From positions 310,001 through 374,000 of the forward strand of contig JARFXM010000005.1 of assembly GCA_029532625.1 (NCBI GenBank): a stretch of 64,000 nucleotides of DNA, read 5' to 3'. This document shows, in pieces, positions 12,079 through 21,857 of the stretch (position 1 is the stretch's first letter; each line of letters opens with the position of its first letter). Under the pieces are notes generated by a model. The model was not told where the DNA came from, did not search any database, and saw nothing but the letters and a program-made list of their open reading frames with translations. The DNA is from Lomentospora prolificans. Taxonomy: Eukaryota > Ascomycota > Sordariomycetes > Microascales > Microascaceae. Position numbers and translations under genes: made by a program.

Positions 12079-12293
12079 TTGATCATCTCAATCTTCAAGT
12101 TCAACTTAACACATTCGTCCTAGAAGTTGGCGCCAGGAGTGCACTTGCAATAGTAGGAGACCAGGGCCAGTGCCTCGGCGTAGGCCTCAACTGCCTTAGC
12201 CTTGCAGCTCTTCATAAAGTTACCTACAGCAGAGACATGGTCAAGCCTAGAGAGGGCAGTGACGGCAATAGGAAGGAGAGTGATGACACGCAT
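12079..12293 (-). pseudogene. Broken paralogue of the neighbouring CVNH-like secreted protein
   Basis: ATG at 12293 opens a frame with a hydrophobic leader (MRVITLLPIAVTALS), then a Cys-bearing segment that stops at an in-frame TAG (12122-12120). The same frame continues past the TAG as DECVKLNLKIEMI up to a good GTGAGT donor at 12078. Aligned with the intact gene at 12963-13596, the match crosses the stop. C-xx-A-x-VE, then L-V/M-x-x-YYC, then the C-xx-L-x-L block are shared: LVSYYCKCTPGANF and DECVKLNL here, against LMVRYYCDTGDENH and RRCNELRL there. Downstream exons are not recognisable. The simplest reading is a tandem duplicate inactivated by a nonsense mutation. Alternatives are stop-codon readthrough, or an unusual intron ending at TTCTAG that would remove the stop. 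Confidence 0.6.
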
Positions 12294-12962
12294 GGTTGCA
12301 GCGTTTGAATAGAGCAAATAGTAAGCGGTAATGTTATGTGGTCGATCAACACCTTGGAGGCTTAGGAAATTTGTTTATATAGGGATAGAGGGAAGGAGAT
12401 GAAGGGCGAATATGAAGAGAAAGGATATGGTAGCTAGGGTCATAGCGCTAGGGGCAGTTCGAGCCTTGGAGTAGGGGCTTCTTAGCTCAGATACTCCTTC
12501 CTAGGTTACTTCATCTGCTTGGTGATTCTTTGAGAGTCGTGTTGTTGGTAACGCGTGATGCTAGTAGGATATGAGGCGTTCCTTCCACTCTAGCCAAGAT
12601 ATTTGGATCTATCATCGGGAATTAATCTTCTATGAAGGTCTTAGCTGGCAGGGTGGGAAGCAAAGGAAGGCCATAACAAGTTTTATTCAGGCATAGGACT
12701 CCAACTGAAACACATTGAAACAGAGACGAGGGTTAGAAAGGCCTAGAGTAGCTGAAAGCCAGCACTGAGATCTCTGGGTGGAATTTCCGCAACGTCAAGG
12801 AGTGCACGAAGAGGAAGAACGAAACGGAATCAATTCCAGTGTAGGCACCTAGCTCTGAAACCAGATCACCATCTCTGAACGACGAAGCTCAGTCTTCGTT
12901 CCGAGTCTCAAGAACCGTCTTAAGTCGCACTCCCATCAGCTGAACTTGGAACCTCCGACAGC
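12294..12962. other. Spacer between the two CVNH-like loci
   Basis: About 670 bases between the start of the broken paralogue and the stop of the intact one. It should hold the old promoter of the broken copy and the 3' flank of the intact copy. It is rich in CTAG-containing words and moderately AT-rich compared with the flanking housekeeping genes. I see no coding frame of note. Confidence 0.5.
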
Positions 12963-13596
12963 TCACCATTCATCGCAGTTGACAATCTTGGCCTTACATT
13001 TATCGGGCTCATTGAGGTTAGATAACTCTCCATGGATGTTGTCGAGGGAAGACACTGTAGATAGGAGAATAAGCACCAATTAGTAGCCGCGTCAGGAAAA
13101 AGGAAAGACGAGGAAGAAATTCAAGGCCGCAAACTCTGCTGTCTAGGAAATACTCACGCAGGTTCACGGCTGACCACCTATAATGCCCACTGTTCTTCTC
13201 CGACTCGCACCAACAGTCCAGACGCCAGGTATAGCTCAAGTAGGAGCAGAATTTGCACCCATCGGCCATGTGGCGGGATACTCCTTCTACCGGTCTGTGG
13301 AACGAAGGGGAGGAAGTGTCAGCTTTTGAGCCGCTATAAGCTTCGCGGTTGACGACTTACGCTCCGATTAGTAAATACCCGTTGGCATGGGACACGCAGT
13401 CACTTAATCGTAGCTCATTGCATCGCCGATGGTTTTCGTCCCCGGTATCGCAGTAGTAGCGTACCATGAGATCAGAGTCATCGCGCGGGTGGAGACTCTC
13501 TACCGAGGCACCAAGGCATGTTGACTTCTTTCGTGAAAGGGCAGGAGTAGTGAAGGCTGCAATAGCCAGATATACCAGGTTGATGTTGAGATGCAT
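12963..13596 (-). CDS. Small secreted protein with two cyanovirin-N-like repeats
   Basis: Three exons, 13596-13361, 13294-13158 and 13054-12963, joined by GT-AG introns of 66 and 103 nt, encode 154 residues. A signal peptide (about 1-21, MHLNINLVYLAIAAFTTPALS) precedes a Cys-containing mature protein. Two segments fit the CVNH pattern of a Cys or hydrophobic strand, 'LxxxC' strand, 'xLxLxxCIxNxxGxL' turn. The first is LMVRYYC through ELRLSDCVSHANGYLL. The second is CKFCSYLSYTWRLDCWC through YRWSAVNLLSSLDNIHGEL. The end is CKAKIVNCDEW. CVNH proteins are glycan-binding lectins, and fungal secreted forms are known, so a role in the wall or in contact with other organisms is plausible but inferred. 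The extra cysteines suggest disulfides in an extracellular form. The family call is by pattern only; an unrelated Cys-rich effector-like protein is the alternative. Confidence 0.6.
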
Positions 13597-14583
13597 CGGT
13601 ACAGATGTAAAGGCGTGCTTAGACCAAGGGTTTCGTAGGTGCTATTCGGTGTCTTGGGGAAAGGTGGAAAGGTGGGTGGTGAGGTTAGTGTCTTTGATTT
13701 GAAAGGCATGCTGGAAGTGGAACTGATAGCTGACGGGAAGCCTTGGACCTGGAGCAAGGACTTCCATTTCCCAAGGCCATCAAGTCTTGATTGGAAATTT
13801 AATGTATGAGTGAACAAGCTACCTCAGATCGAGGTTCACTTACTCATTCCTTCCTGGGATCCCTCATAAGCCCATCCAGGAGGGTTGATGATTACTCTCT
13901 TGAGACATTGATAGCCTCTTCCTAGTCTCTAAATTGGACTACTTTATGAAATATCTCTAAGGAATGAAGATGAAAATTACGACTCCGTGTTAGGCGAGCT
14001 TCATGACCGGATGGATGCTTGCTTGCTCGAACGCGAAGCGCCACCATCTTCTGTCTTGGCATTCAATGTACAGAGCGGGAAGAGCGTGGGTGGTTTGACA
14101 TTATCTAGATGCAATAGCCATAGTAAACAATTTCTCTAGGGCACAACCATATCCTATAGGATATCCCATAGAATATTCCTCAAGATCTACTGGAGACGGT
14201 AGTATCTCGAACTTACAAGAGAGATTGAGCTACGCTGTCTACAAGGATATTCTATTAAGCCTCACTTGAGCTTTCCCCAGAAATTGGTATGCATGTATCC
14301 ACCTCTCCCCAACCCGCAAGAAACGGTAAATGCCGAACCGTGCTTATCTCCTCTATCGGAAATCCACCGGCCACTAAAAATTACGAAATTTCGAACCCGG
14401 CAGAAAGCGCTCCGACCGCGCACCCTTCTCTCCTGCATGCAAGCTTGTAGTCATACACCCCCGTCCTCCTGGTCTTGGCGGTGAATATCTCTCCGTTCAG
14501 CTCCAAACTCATCTTCTCCCAACCCTCCTTCCTCAACCACCACACATCCTCTCCACTCCTCCCTCCGCTCTCTCTCCCTCACA
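13597..14583. other. Divergent promoter region, CVNH-like gene and aminotransferase
   Basis: This 1 kb separates the minus-strand secreted-protein gene from the plus-strand BCAT gene. Near 14150-14185 there is an AT-rich palindromic stretch with ATATCCTATAGGATAT. The last 130 bases before the BCAT ATG are strongly pyrimidine-rich, as in many fungal promoters. A 15-codon upstream ORF (14437-14484, MQACSHTPPSSWSWR) may lie in the BCAT leader if transcription starts far enough upstream. Confidence 0.5.
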
Positions 14584-15885
14584 ATGCGCCACCTCGCTAC
14601 GCGATGGCGCTCCGCCATTCCCTCTGCGGCGTTACTCGCTAAGCGCAGCCCGGCGCTGTCGTGGCAGGCTTCGAGGTTATACAGCAGCGCGGGGCCGACG
14701 TCGTTCTTGCCCGTTGATACCTCGAAGCTTACCATTGAGAAGACGCAGAAGCCTTCGGCATTGAAGAAGCCCGAGGAACTCGTCTTCGGAAGGACTTTTA
14801 CTGGTATGGAGCTCCGTTGCATTTCTAGCCCTGCATTCGAGGAGGAACGATCGCTGACAGGGTAAAATATAGACCATATGCTCACCATCGAGTGGACCAA
14901 GGAGGGCGGTTGGGGCGCTCCCAAGATCTCCCCCTACCAAAACCTCTCCCTCGACCCCGCCACTTGCGTCTTTCACTACGCCTTCGAGTGCTTCGAGGGA
15001 ATGAAGGCCTACCGCGACTCCAAGGGCCAGTTCCGTCTTTTCCGCCCCGACATGAACGCCGCCCGCCTTAACAAGTCCGCCGCGCGCATCGCCCTCCCCA
15101 CCATCGATCCCGAGGCCCTCACCAAGCTTATTGCCGAGTTCGTCAAGCTTGATTCCCGCTTCATCCCCAACCAGAGGGGGTACTCCCTCTACCTCCGCCC
15201 CACTATGATTGGCACCCAGAAGACGCTCGGTGTCGGCCCCCCCGGCTCCGCTCTTCTCTTTGTCATCGCCTCTCCCGTCGGCCCTTACTATCCCACCGGC
15301 TTCAAGGCCGTGTCTCTCGAGGCCACCGACTACGCTGTGCGTGCCTGGCCCGGCGGTGTCGGTGACAAGAAGCTCGGTGCCAACTATGCTCCCTGCATTG
15401 TCCCCCAGCTGGACGCCGCCAGCCGCGGCTTCCAGCAGAACCTCTGGCTGTTCGGTGAGGAGGAGTACGTCACCGAGGTCGGTACCATGAACATGTTCGT
15501 CGCCATCAAGGACAAGGCCACTGGCCAGAAGGAGCTCATCACCGCACCCCTCGACGGCACCATCCTCGAGGGTGTCACCCGTGACTCCGTCCTTAGCCTC
15601 GCCAGGGAGAAGCTCGTTCCCCAGGGCTGGAAGGTTTCGGAGAGGAAGTACACCATGTCGGAGCTTGCCGACGCCTCCAAGGAGGGCCGTCTTCTTGAGG
15701 CCTTTGGCTCCGGCACCGCCGCCGTCGTCAGCCCCGTCAGGGCCATCAGCTGGAAGGGCCAGCTCGTGAACTGCGGTCTCAAGGATAGCGAGGAGACCGG
15801 CCCCGTTGCGCTGCAGATGAAGGAGTGGATCGAGGCGAGGCAGTACGGTGATGAGGATCACCAGTGGAGCTACGTTGCCGCGTAG
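14584..15885 (+). CDS. BAT1: Branched-chain amino acid aminotransferase, mitochondrial
   Basis: Two exons, 14584-14803 and 14873-15885, split inside the family motif TFTDHMLTIEW, encode 410 residues. The protein is a fold-type IV PLP enzyme that interconverts leucine, isoleucine and valine with their 2-oxo acids using glutamate/2-oxoglutarate. The PLP lysine is about K240 in GDKKLGANYAP. Other family signatures are FHYAFECFEGMKAY, YSLYLRPTMIGT, EVGTMNMF and GTILEGVTRDS. The Arg/Ser/Ala-rich, acid-free first 35 residues (MRHLATRWRSAIPSAALLAK) look like a mitochondrial targeting peptide. No PTS1 is seen at the C-terminus (SYVAA). Codon use is strongly GC-ending, suggesting high expression; this also creates a long shadow frame on the other strand. 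Confidence 0.97.
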
Positions 15886-16459
15886 AAAGAGGGATGGGAC
15901 GCAGTTAGAGATTTAGACTTGTGATTCTTGCATGGCTCTTTCGGTAGACGAAATCCAACCATTTGTGTATAATTTAAAGCGGGTTTGTTTTGGGTGATTT
16001 TCATCTTGTTTCTGTCCACATCTAAAACCTATCTATTCATTCACGTAAGAGGCACCAAGTGACTTGGAGAAGGTTAATACGAGACTGGGACCAGCGATGC
16101 CCTCCAGGAGACCATACTTGGTTTCGGCAGTGGAGAGTGTGAAAGGGGAGAGAATTCTAGGAAACAGGGTAGCGGCCATGGACCGCTGTTCTATGCAGCG
16201 TCTACCAACTCCGGCAATGACAGTAGCGTAATCGGAGAGGGGCATATTTGGACACAGGAGATGAGAAACCAAGACATGACAACGGAAAATAAAAACGAAG
16301 AGTCTTGACCATGATACACACAGGCTTCCCACGAGGCATTTAAACAGGGTTTTGCGGATGGGGAAGTGTTAAAAAAAAAAAGAGGATTCTGAGGAGAAAC
16401 CCATTCAAGAAGAATTCCTGTAGTCCCTTTTCTTTCTTTTTGGTACTCTTGCATTCCTA
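15886..16459. other. Convergent intergenic, BCAT and complex I subunit 3' ends
   Basis: 574 bases between two converging genes. It holds both terminator regions, including an A-run near 16371-16381 and a T/C-rich tract at about 16426-16441 close to the complex I gene stop. A 99-codon open frame on the minus strand (16033-16332) has no recognisable family and I do not call it. Confidence 0.55.
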
Positions 16460-17080
16460 TCAAACGGGGGGGTGCTTGCCCTCTCTCGTGCTCGTGTACT
16501 CGTCGACGGGGAGGACGTGCTCGGGATGAGGGTCTTCGATAATACCCTCGGCTTCTAACCTCCTGCGGGCCTCTTCGAGGGCCCAAGTGTCGAGCCTAGA
16601 TAAGAGTGGTTAGCTGTCGTGTTTGCTTCCAATATCAAAATAACGCATGACGGAGCGATCATGACGCCATTCCAACGAGGCCGGGGGGAACCGCATTGTC
16701 GTGCTCGACTTAATTGACTGCATATCCCTGATTCGTGGTCCTGCATAGGAGCCACCGCCATTGCTTTCAGGCAAAGAAACTTACGAGGTATCAGGCTTGA
16801 AGGCAAGCGCAACGACGAGGAGCAAGCAGCTGGGGACGAAGACATAGTACATCAGGTTCTCCCAGCCCTCCTTCTGGTACTTTTCGCCGGGCTTGACGCC
16901 AAAGAGGTAGCCAGTGGGAGGCTCATAAGGGGACTCATGGTGACCGTGGGCGTCACCGCCAAGGCGGCGCGAGGACACCGTGAAGGGTCGAAGGGCGATG
17001 GTGGAGGGGGTCGCGGCGAGGGAGCGGGTTCTGAGAGTCCTGGCGGCCCGTATCGCCGTGTTGGCTCGGAAGAGGACCAT
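16460..17080 (-). CDS. Complex I accessory subunit, ESSS/NDUFB11 type
   Basis: Exons 17080-16785 and 16595-16460, with a 189-nt GT-AG intron, give 143 residues. An Arg/Ser/Thr-rich N-terminus of about 35 residues (MVLFRANTAIRAARTLRTRS) is a mitochondrial presequence. It is followed by GYLFGVKPGEKYQKEGWEN, one transmembrane helix (YYVFVPSCLLLVVALAF), then KPDTSLDTWALEEARRRLE and the tail DPHPEHVLPVDEYTS. The single-helix layout and the 'EGWEN...KPDTS...WALEEARRRLEAEG' pattern match fungal ESSS subunits (NDUFB11; NESM in Yarrowia), a supernumerary part of the proton-pumping membrane arm. The splice joins TC to G, restoring Ser-Leu-Asp in frame. The ATG at 17080 is chosen over the longer open frame because it starts the presequence directly. 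Confidence 0.9.
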
Positions 17081-17802
17081 TGCGGCGGATGTGAGTTCGG
17101 GATCGGGGTCAATTCGCGAAGAGGGGAGATTGGTCTGGGCGGTTGGCGATCCCCAATGGACGGGCTTCTTGATCGTATCGGGAACGGGAAGTGAGGCTTC
17201 TTTCGCTTTCCGGATTGGATTCGCTGAGTGAAGGTTTCTGATGATGGCTTGCTGGATGAGTAACCTGGGTATGTCCCGAAATTTTACCGACAGGTTGAGC
17301 CTGAGGTGCGTGACTTGCCACGTGATGCTGGTGAGTTTCAAGTCACTTGAAGTTGCTTCGGGTGGGGCCGGTTGACGACCTCGGTGGGTACAGTAATAAT
17401 AGTATTAGTACGACGCTGATACCGTCATGGTTGTGGTTGAACGAAGAATTAGATCCACTTGCTCGCTCGAGTCATCTGGAGACCTGGGATAACGAAGGAG
17501 TCATAAACTAGTTCATCAAAGCGATATCCAACGCAAAAACAGGCTCACGGACGTTTAATTGACGCTTACTGGGTCGGTGATGCTTCACAGTTCATTCAGA
17601 TGCGGATCCGTTTTCCTATATAACAAGAGTAAAGCTGAACCGGCGAGTTAAACCACCACACCTCGGATGGACCTCTCGACTATATCTTGCTGTTTTCGGC
17701 GATATAGTTCAGTTCATGAAATATACAGTGTTTGGAATTTGCGATGAATTTATTTCTATTTATTAGCTATTCGGAACAAGGGATTGGATATCTGGTAGGG
17801 AG
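17081..17802. other. Divergent promoter region, complex I subunit and exporter
   Basis: About 720 bases shared upstream of two divergent genes. The half next to the exporter gene becomes AT-rich (17690-17790), and the sequence is otherwise unremarkable. I see no additional gene. Confidence 0.55.
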
Positions 17803-17844
17803 ATGAGCCGCCGCTGTCATGCCTACTCCCATTCTTCACTATGA
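17803..17844 (+). promoter_or_regulatory. Upstream ATG overlapping the exporter start
   Basis: An ATG at 17803, 16 bases before the chosen start of the exporter at 17819, opens an out-of-frame 13-codon ORF (MSRRCHAYSHSSL) that ends at 17844, inside the coding region. If included in the mRNA it would compete with the main start. Alternatively transcription begins between the two ATGs, or the true start is the later in-frame Met pair at codons 40-41. Confidence 0.35.
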
Positions 17845-20800
17845 CGATGAGCCTGGTGAGGGCTCTGCCTCTACCGGCACGAACCAGGCCGTCGAAACAT
17901 CATGGGCCCCAGACTCCCTGCGGAAGCACGCGATCATGATGGGTGCCATGCGTCGCCGTGCGACTCTCGCCTCGACGCCGAGGCCGCCGCGAGCGAGCTG
18001 GGATAGCCTTCCAATGGATGGGACTTTGACGCCTCCTCCGAGAAGGAGCACGATATCTAGAGCGTCTTCAGCTGTGAGCTTGGCCCTCATTGGAGAATTG
18101 CTCGAGGACACTACTATGGACACGGATACATACGGTGTCGAGGAATCGAGAGATGGCTTCTTTGACGCCTTCTTCCTCAAACCGCCTAAAGTGGATTATG
18201 CAGAACTTATGACGGACATTGAAGAGACTCTTCCCGAAAACATGCGTCCTCAAAACGCCTTTTCTCTCTCGCGCTATGTCCAGAGGCAGTGGAGTGGGTT
18301 GAGGGCCTCTGCCAGCGATGCATTCAAGACGCGATCTGGCATTCTTACCCTAAAATCCTTCCTCGCCTTCTACATTGCATATATCCTCTGCCTTTCGCCC
18401 GCGGTTGGGAGCTGGTTAGGTCGATACGGATATGTGATGGTCATCTCAACCATCGTCAATCACCCCGGCCGTACAATCGGCTCCCAGATTGACGGTACTG
18501 TTATGACTATCCTCGGTACGGCGGCTGGTTTGGGTTGGGGGTCCGTTGGCTTAGCTTTCTCTACATTTAGCGGTTGGTTATACGGCGTGGCGTTGGCGGT
18601 GTTTCTCGCGACGTTCATGGCATTCATCGCATATCTACGATCCTACTTTATTCGGCTCTATCAACTGGTCGTCTGTGCCGGTATGGCGATTTGTTACACC
18701 TGTCTTGCCGACATCGACGGACAAAACGTCAAGTGGTCGAAGATACACGGGTACGCCATCCCCTGGATTTTGGGGCAAGCCATAGCGTTTATGGTGTGTC
18801 TTTGTGTATACCCTGATGCAGGAACTTTACCGGTCGCAGAGGTATTCCACCAGACATTCGCATCTATGGAGGTAAGTTCAAGCCCCCTCAAAAACACTGC
18901 TCAAGAGAGACTTTCCGGATGCTAAAGAGGAGAGTAGGAGGGTCTCGTCGTCCCACGTCCTAGAGATTACAACATGCGGCAGCGCCTCTCCGAGGCGTTC
19001 TCCGAATTGACTACGGTGTACCGTGATACAAAGTTGGATATTACGGTCGCTAGGTTCAGCATGAATGACCTCGAAGAACTCCGCAATCTTATGCAGGGAG
19101 CTATTCGAGGAATTCTCTATATGAAACTCGACTCAGACTTATTCAATGACATGTTATGTGGTCGCCCGCTAACTAGCAGGAGCTACGCATCCATTCTGAG
19201 CGATAGGAGTCTCGGTAGTATGGCTCGATCGCCGGCAAGCAGCCGGCGCGTCTCTGTCATGTCAGACGGAAGTGGTCTTCAAACCGGAGTTAGTGTTCTA
19301 CAAGAGCCCACGCAAGCGATTATCGACAACATTAGGGAGGGTTTGCGGTCCTGCGATGCTGCCTTTATGGATATCACCAGATATAGGTCATATCTTGGCC
19401 CTGGTCCCGAAGTATCCTCGGATCTCCAGTGCGCTGAACACAAATTATACAAGGTTATGAAAACCTATGACGAGGTGGAGGCAGCTCTTGCGGACTTGCA
19501 AGAATTGCGCGACTACAACCCCGAGATTGTCAAGATGCTCAGCCTTTCTCGATCAGCTCGGATGGCTGCTAACCCCGTCATCAACCTCATTAAAAAGCTC
19601 AAGGTCATGCAGAAGCAGTCGAATCACATCCAGCTTCATCCGCCTGCCTATGCCTTTTGGAAGTCACTGACTCGCACCAACGCGCAAGTGCGACATGACC
19701 GTGGAGCTGTTACACCAAGTGAGTACTTTGTCGGTTTCGTGATGTCTTGCCGGCCACTAAACCATTTATGGCTTTTCAGGTTCGTATAATCATACTTTTG
19801 TGAAAACTATGGAATTCGTCCGGGATATCCAGGGGCGAGAGCACTTGCCGGTACAGGAAGAGCTAGACTTGGGCCGAGTCTTCACCAAGGGAGCGTCCAC
19901 TATCAACAACGGGGTCGAACCCACGCAGAGACCACATACCAGGAGACATAGGGTCTGGAAATTTTTGCATCACTTGCAAGGATTTGAGGGCCGGTATGCG
20001 GCTCGAGTTGTTGCCGTTACGGGAATCCTAGCTATTCCGGCATACCTTAAGTACGACATCAGCTGGTGGAATAAGATTGACGCGTGGTGGGCAGTTTCCA
20101 TGGCTTGGATCATGTGTCACACCATGTAAGTCGCCTACCAGATCGGCATTCTAGACGTACACTGACCACTTGCGTCTCTAGGGTTGGTGGAAGCATTCTA
20201 GATCTCACGAATCGGCTTGTCTGCGTGGTCCTGGCTACCGTTTGGAGCGGAGTTATTTGGCAGGCAGGCAAAATAAACCCTTACTATATGATCCCACTCG
20301 TGCCAGCTTTTATGCTGCCAATGATATATCGCCATACCCGGACTGTCCACGCGGTAAGCATTTTTCCATCTACAAAGCAATGTGGCGAACTAACACCCTC
20401 CGTATAGCGATCCGGACTCGCAGGCTGCCTGACATTTACCGTCGTTTCGCTCGGTCTAGTAGTGCAAAGCGAGGGTGCTTCGATGATTGCATACCGTGGC
20501 CTAGTCCTTCTTGTCGGCGTAGTCTCCGCCACCATAGTCAACTGGATCATCTGGCCCTTCATCGCCCGCCACGAGCTACGAACCTCTCTATCCTACATGG
20601 TCTACTTCCTCGGCGTCATATCAAGAGGTGAGAAAATTGTTCTCTACTCCCCCATTTATAGAGAGATCTAGATCTAGATCTGACCCCGCCCCGCAGAAAT
20701 GGTCGCCAAATACATCTACTACCAAGAGGCCCAACCCGCCACCGCCTCCGACATCCGCGAGTCGGAGATCCTCGAATCCCACCTCCGCGAAGGCTTCGTC

Positions 20801-21517
20801 CGCATCCGCCAGCTCCTGCACCTCACCCGCCACGAGCTCCGTCTCCGCGGCCCCTTCGACCCCCTCCCCTTCGCCGCCCTCATCAACGCCTGCGAGGGCT
20901 ACTTCAACGACCTCAGCGTCGTGCGCCAGGCCGCTCTGTTTTACGCCTCCGAGCTCGTGAGGGCCGGCGACGCGGCTAAGAAGATCCTTGGCTTTAGGAG
21001 GGACGCCGTCGCGAGTATGTTGACGAATTTATATGTGCTTTCCGGCGCGTTGCATGCGGGTAGCAAAGTCCCGGTGAGTACTTCCGAAGTTCACGTACAT
21101 CGCCATCGCCCTTCCTAATAATCGGGCCAGCGCTACCTCCCCAGCGCCGCAGTCGCGCGAAAGCGCCTCCTCGACGCCATGACAGAGTTGGAAACCGAGA
21201 TCCTGGACCCCCTCTCAGGCGGCGAGGAAACGAGCAAGGGGAAACTCGCCCTCATCCACCGCTACTCGTACAACGAAAGCCTGACACGATGCGTCGCCTA
21301 TCTCGAGTCGATGGAGAAATATGCCAAGCTGATCCTCGGAGAGATGGGGTACGTCCTTTCCCGCCTTCTTTTCTACCCGCCCACATCCCTCTGAACCTGG
21401 ACAAGGGGATTTTTATTTTCTTTCAGATGGCTAATCAGGCGAGCGATATTTAATGTTAGCTTCGACGACGAATTCCGAGACGAATCCGACGACGAGTCCG
21501 AGACGAGCGAGGACTGA
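17819..21517 (+). CDS. Aromatic acid exporter-like (FUSC/BRE4-type) membrane protein
   Basis: Eight exons: 17819-18871, 18938-19718, 19780-20125, 20182-20353, 20408-20627, 20697-21073, 21131-21348 and 21427-21517. Together they encode 1085 residues; every junction keeps frame. The layout is a disordered, basic N-terminus (1-140), six membrane helices (about 180-345), a long cytosolic part with helical segments (350-670), six more helices (about 680-860, including LVCVVLATVWSGVIW and GLVLLVGVVSATIVNWIIW), and a soluble C-terminus ending in an acidic tail (DESDDESETSED). This duplicated 6+6 layout is that of the fungal ArAE/FUSC-like family (yeast BRE4, DUF2421/DUF2422 regions), related to bacterial fusaric-acid and aromatic-acid exporters. 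Transport substrate and membrane location are unknown. It converges on DNA2 with only 340 bases between stops. Confidence 0.9.
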
Positions 21518-21857
21518 TATCATGGCGTCCTGGAGAATGTGCGCATGTTGATGAATTTCCTTTCCTTTTTTTCCCTTTATTTTCCATTCTTTTCGTTTTG
21601 GAACAGCTATAAACATGATGTTTCGTAATATTTATCCAGGTATTGCTTCCCATATATACCATACAGCATAGCCATGCTGCTATCCCTAGACAAAACGCCG
21701 CCTTGATGCCTTTGTACCATAAACCCCCCCCCCCGCTTGAATTGCTCCATCAATACAAAAAAAAAAAAAGAAAAAGAAAAAGGGAAAGGAAAAAAAAAGG
21801 GTAGAAGCTAGGCTATACACCAACATGCAGAGTTCATCATCTGCCTCTCCTCTCTAT
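21518..21857. other. Convergent 3' flanks of exporter and DNA2
   Basis: 340 bases holding both terminator regions. Notable are a pyrimidine-rich tract at 21557-21601, an 11-base C run at 21724-21734 and an A-rich tract at about 21757-21800. No coding frame of interest. Confidence 0.7.

Noticed and set aside
14677..15861. 394-codon open frame on the minus strand
   Set aside because: Exactly opposite the BCAT coding region. GC-ending codons of BAT1 remove stops on the other strand; the translation is Leu/Gly/Asp-rich and has no family.
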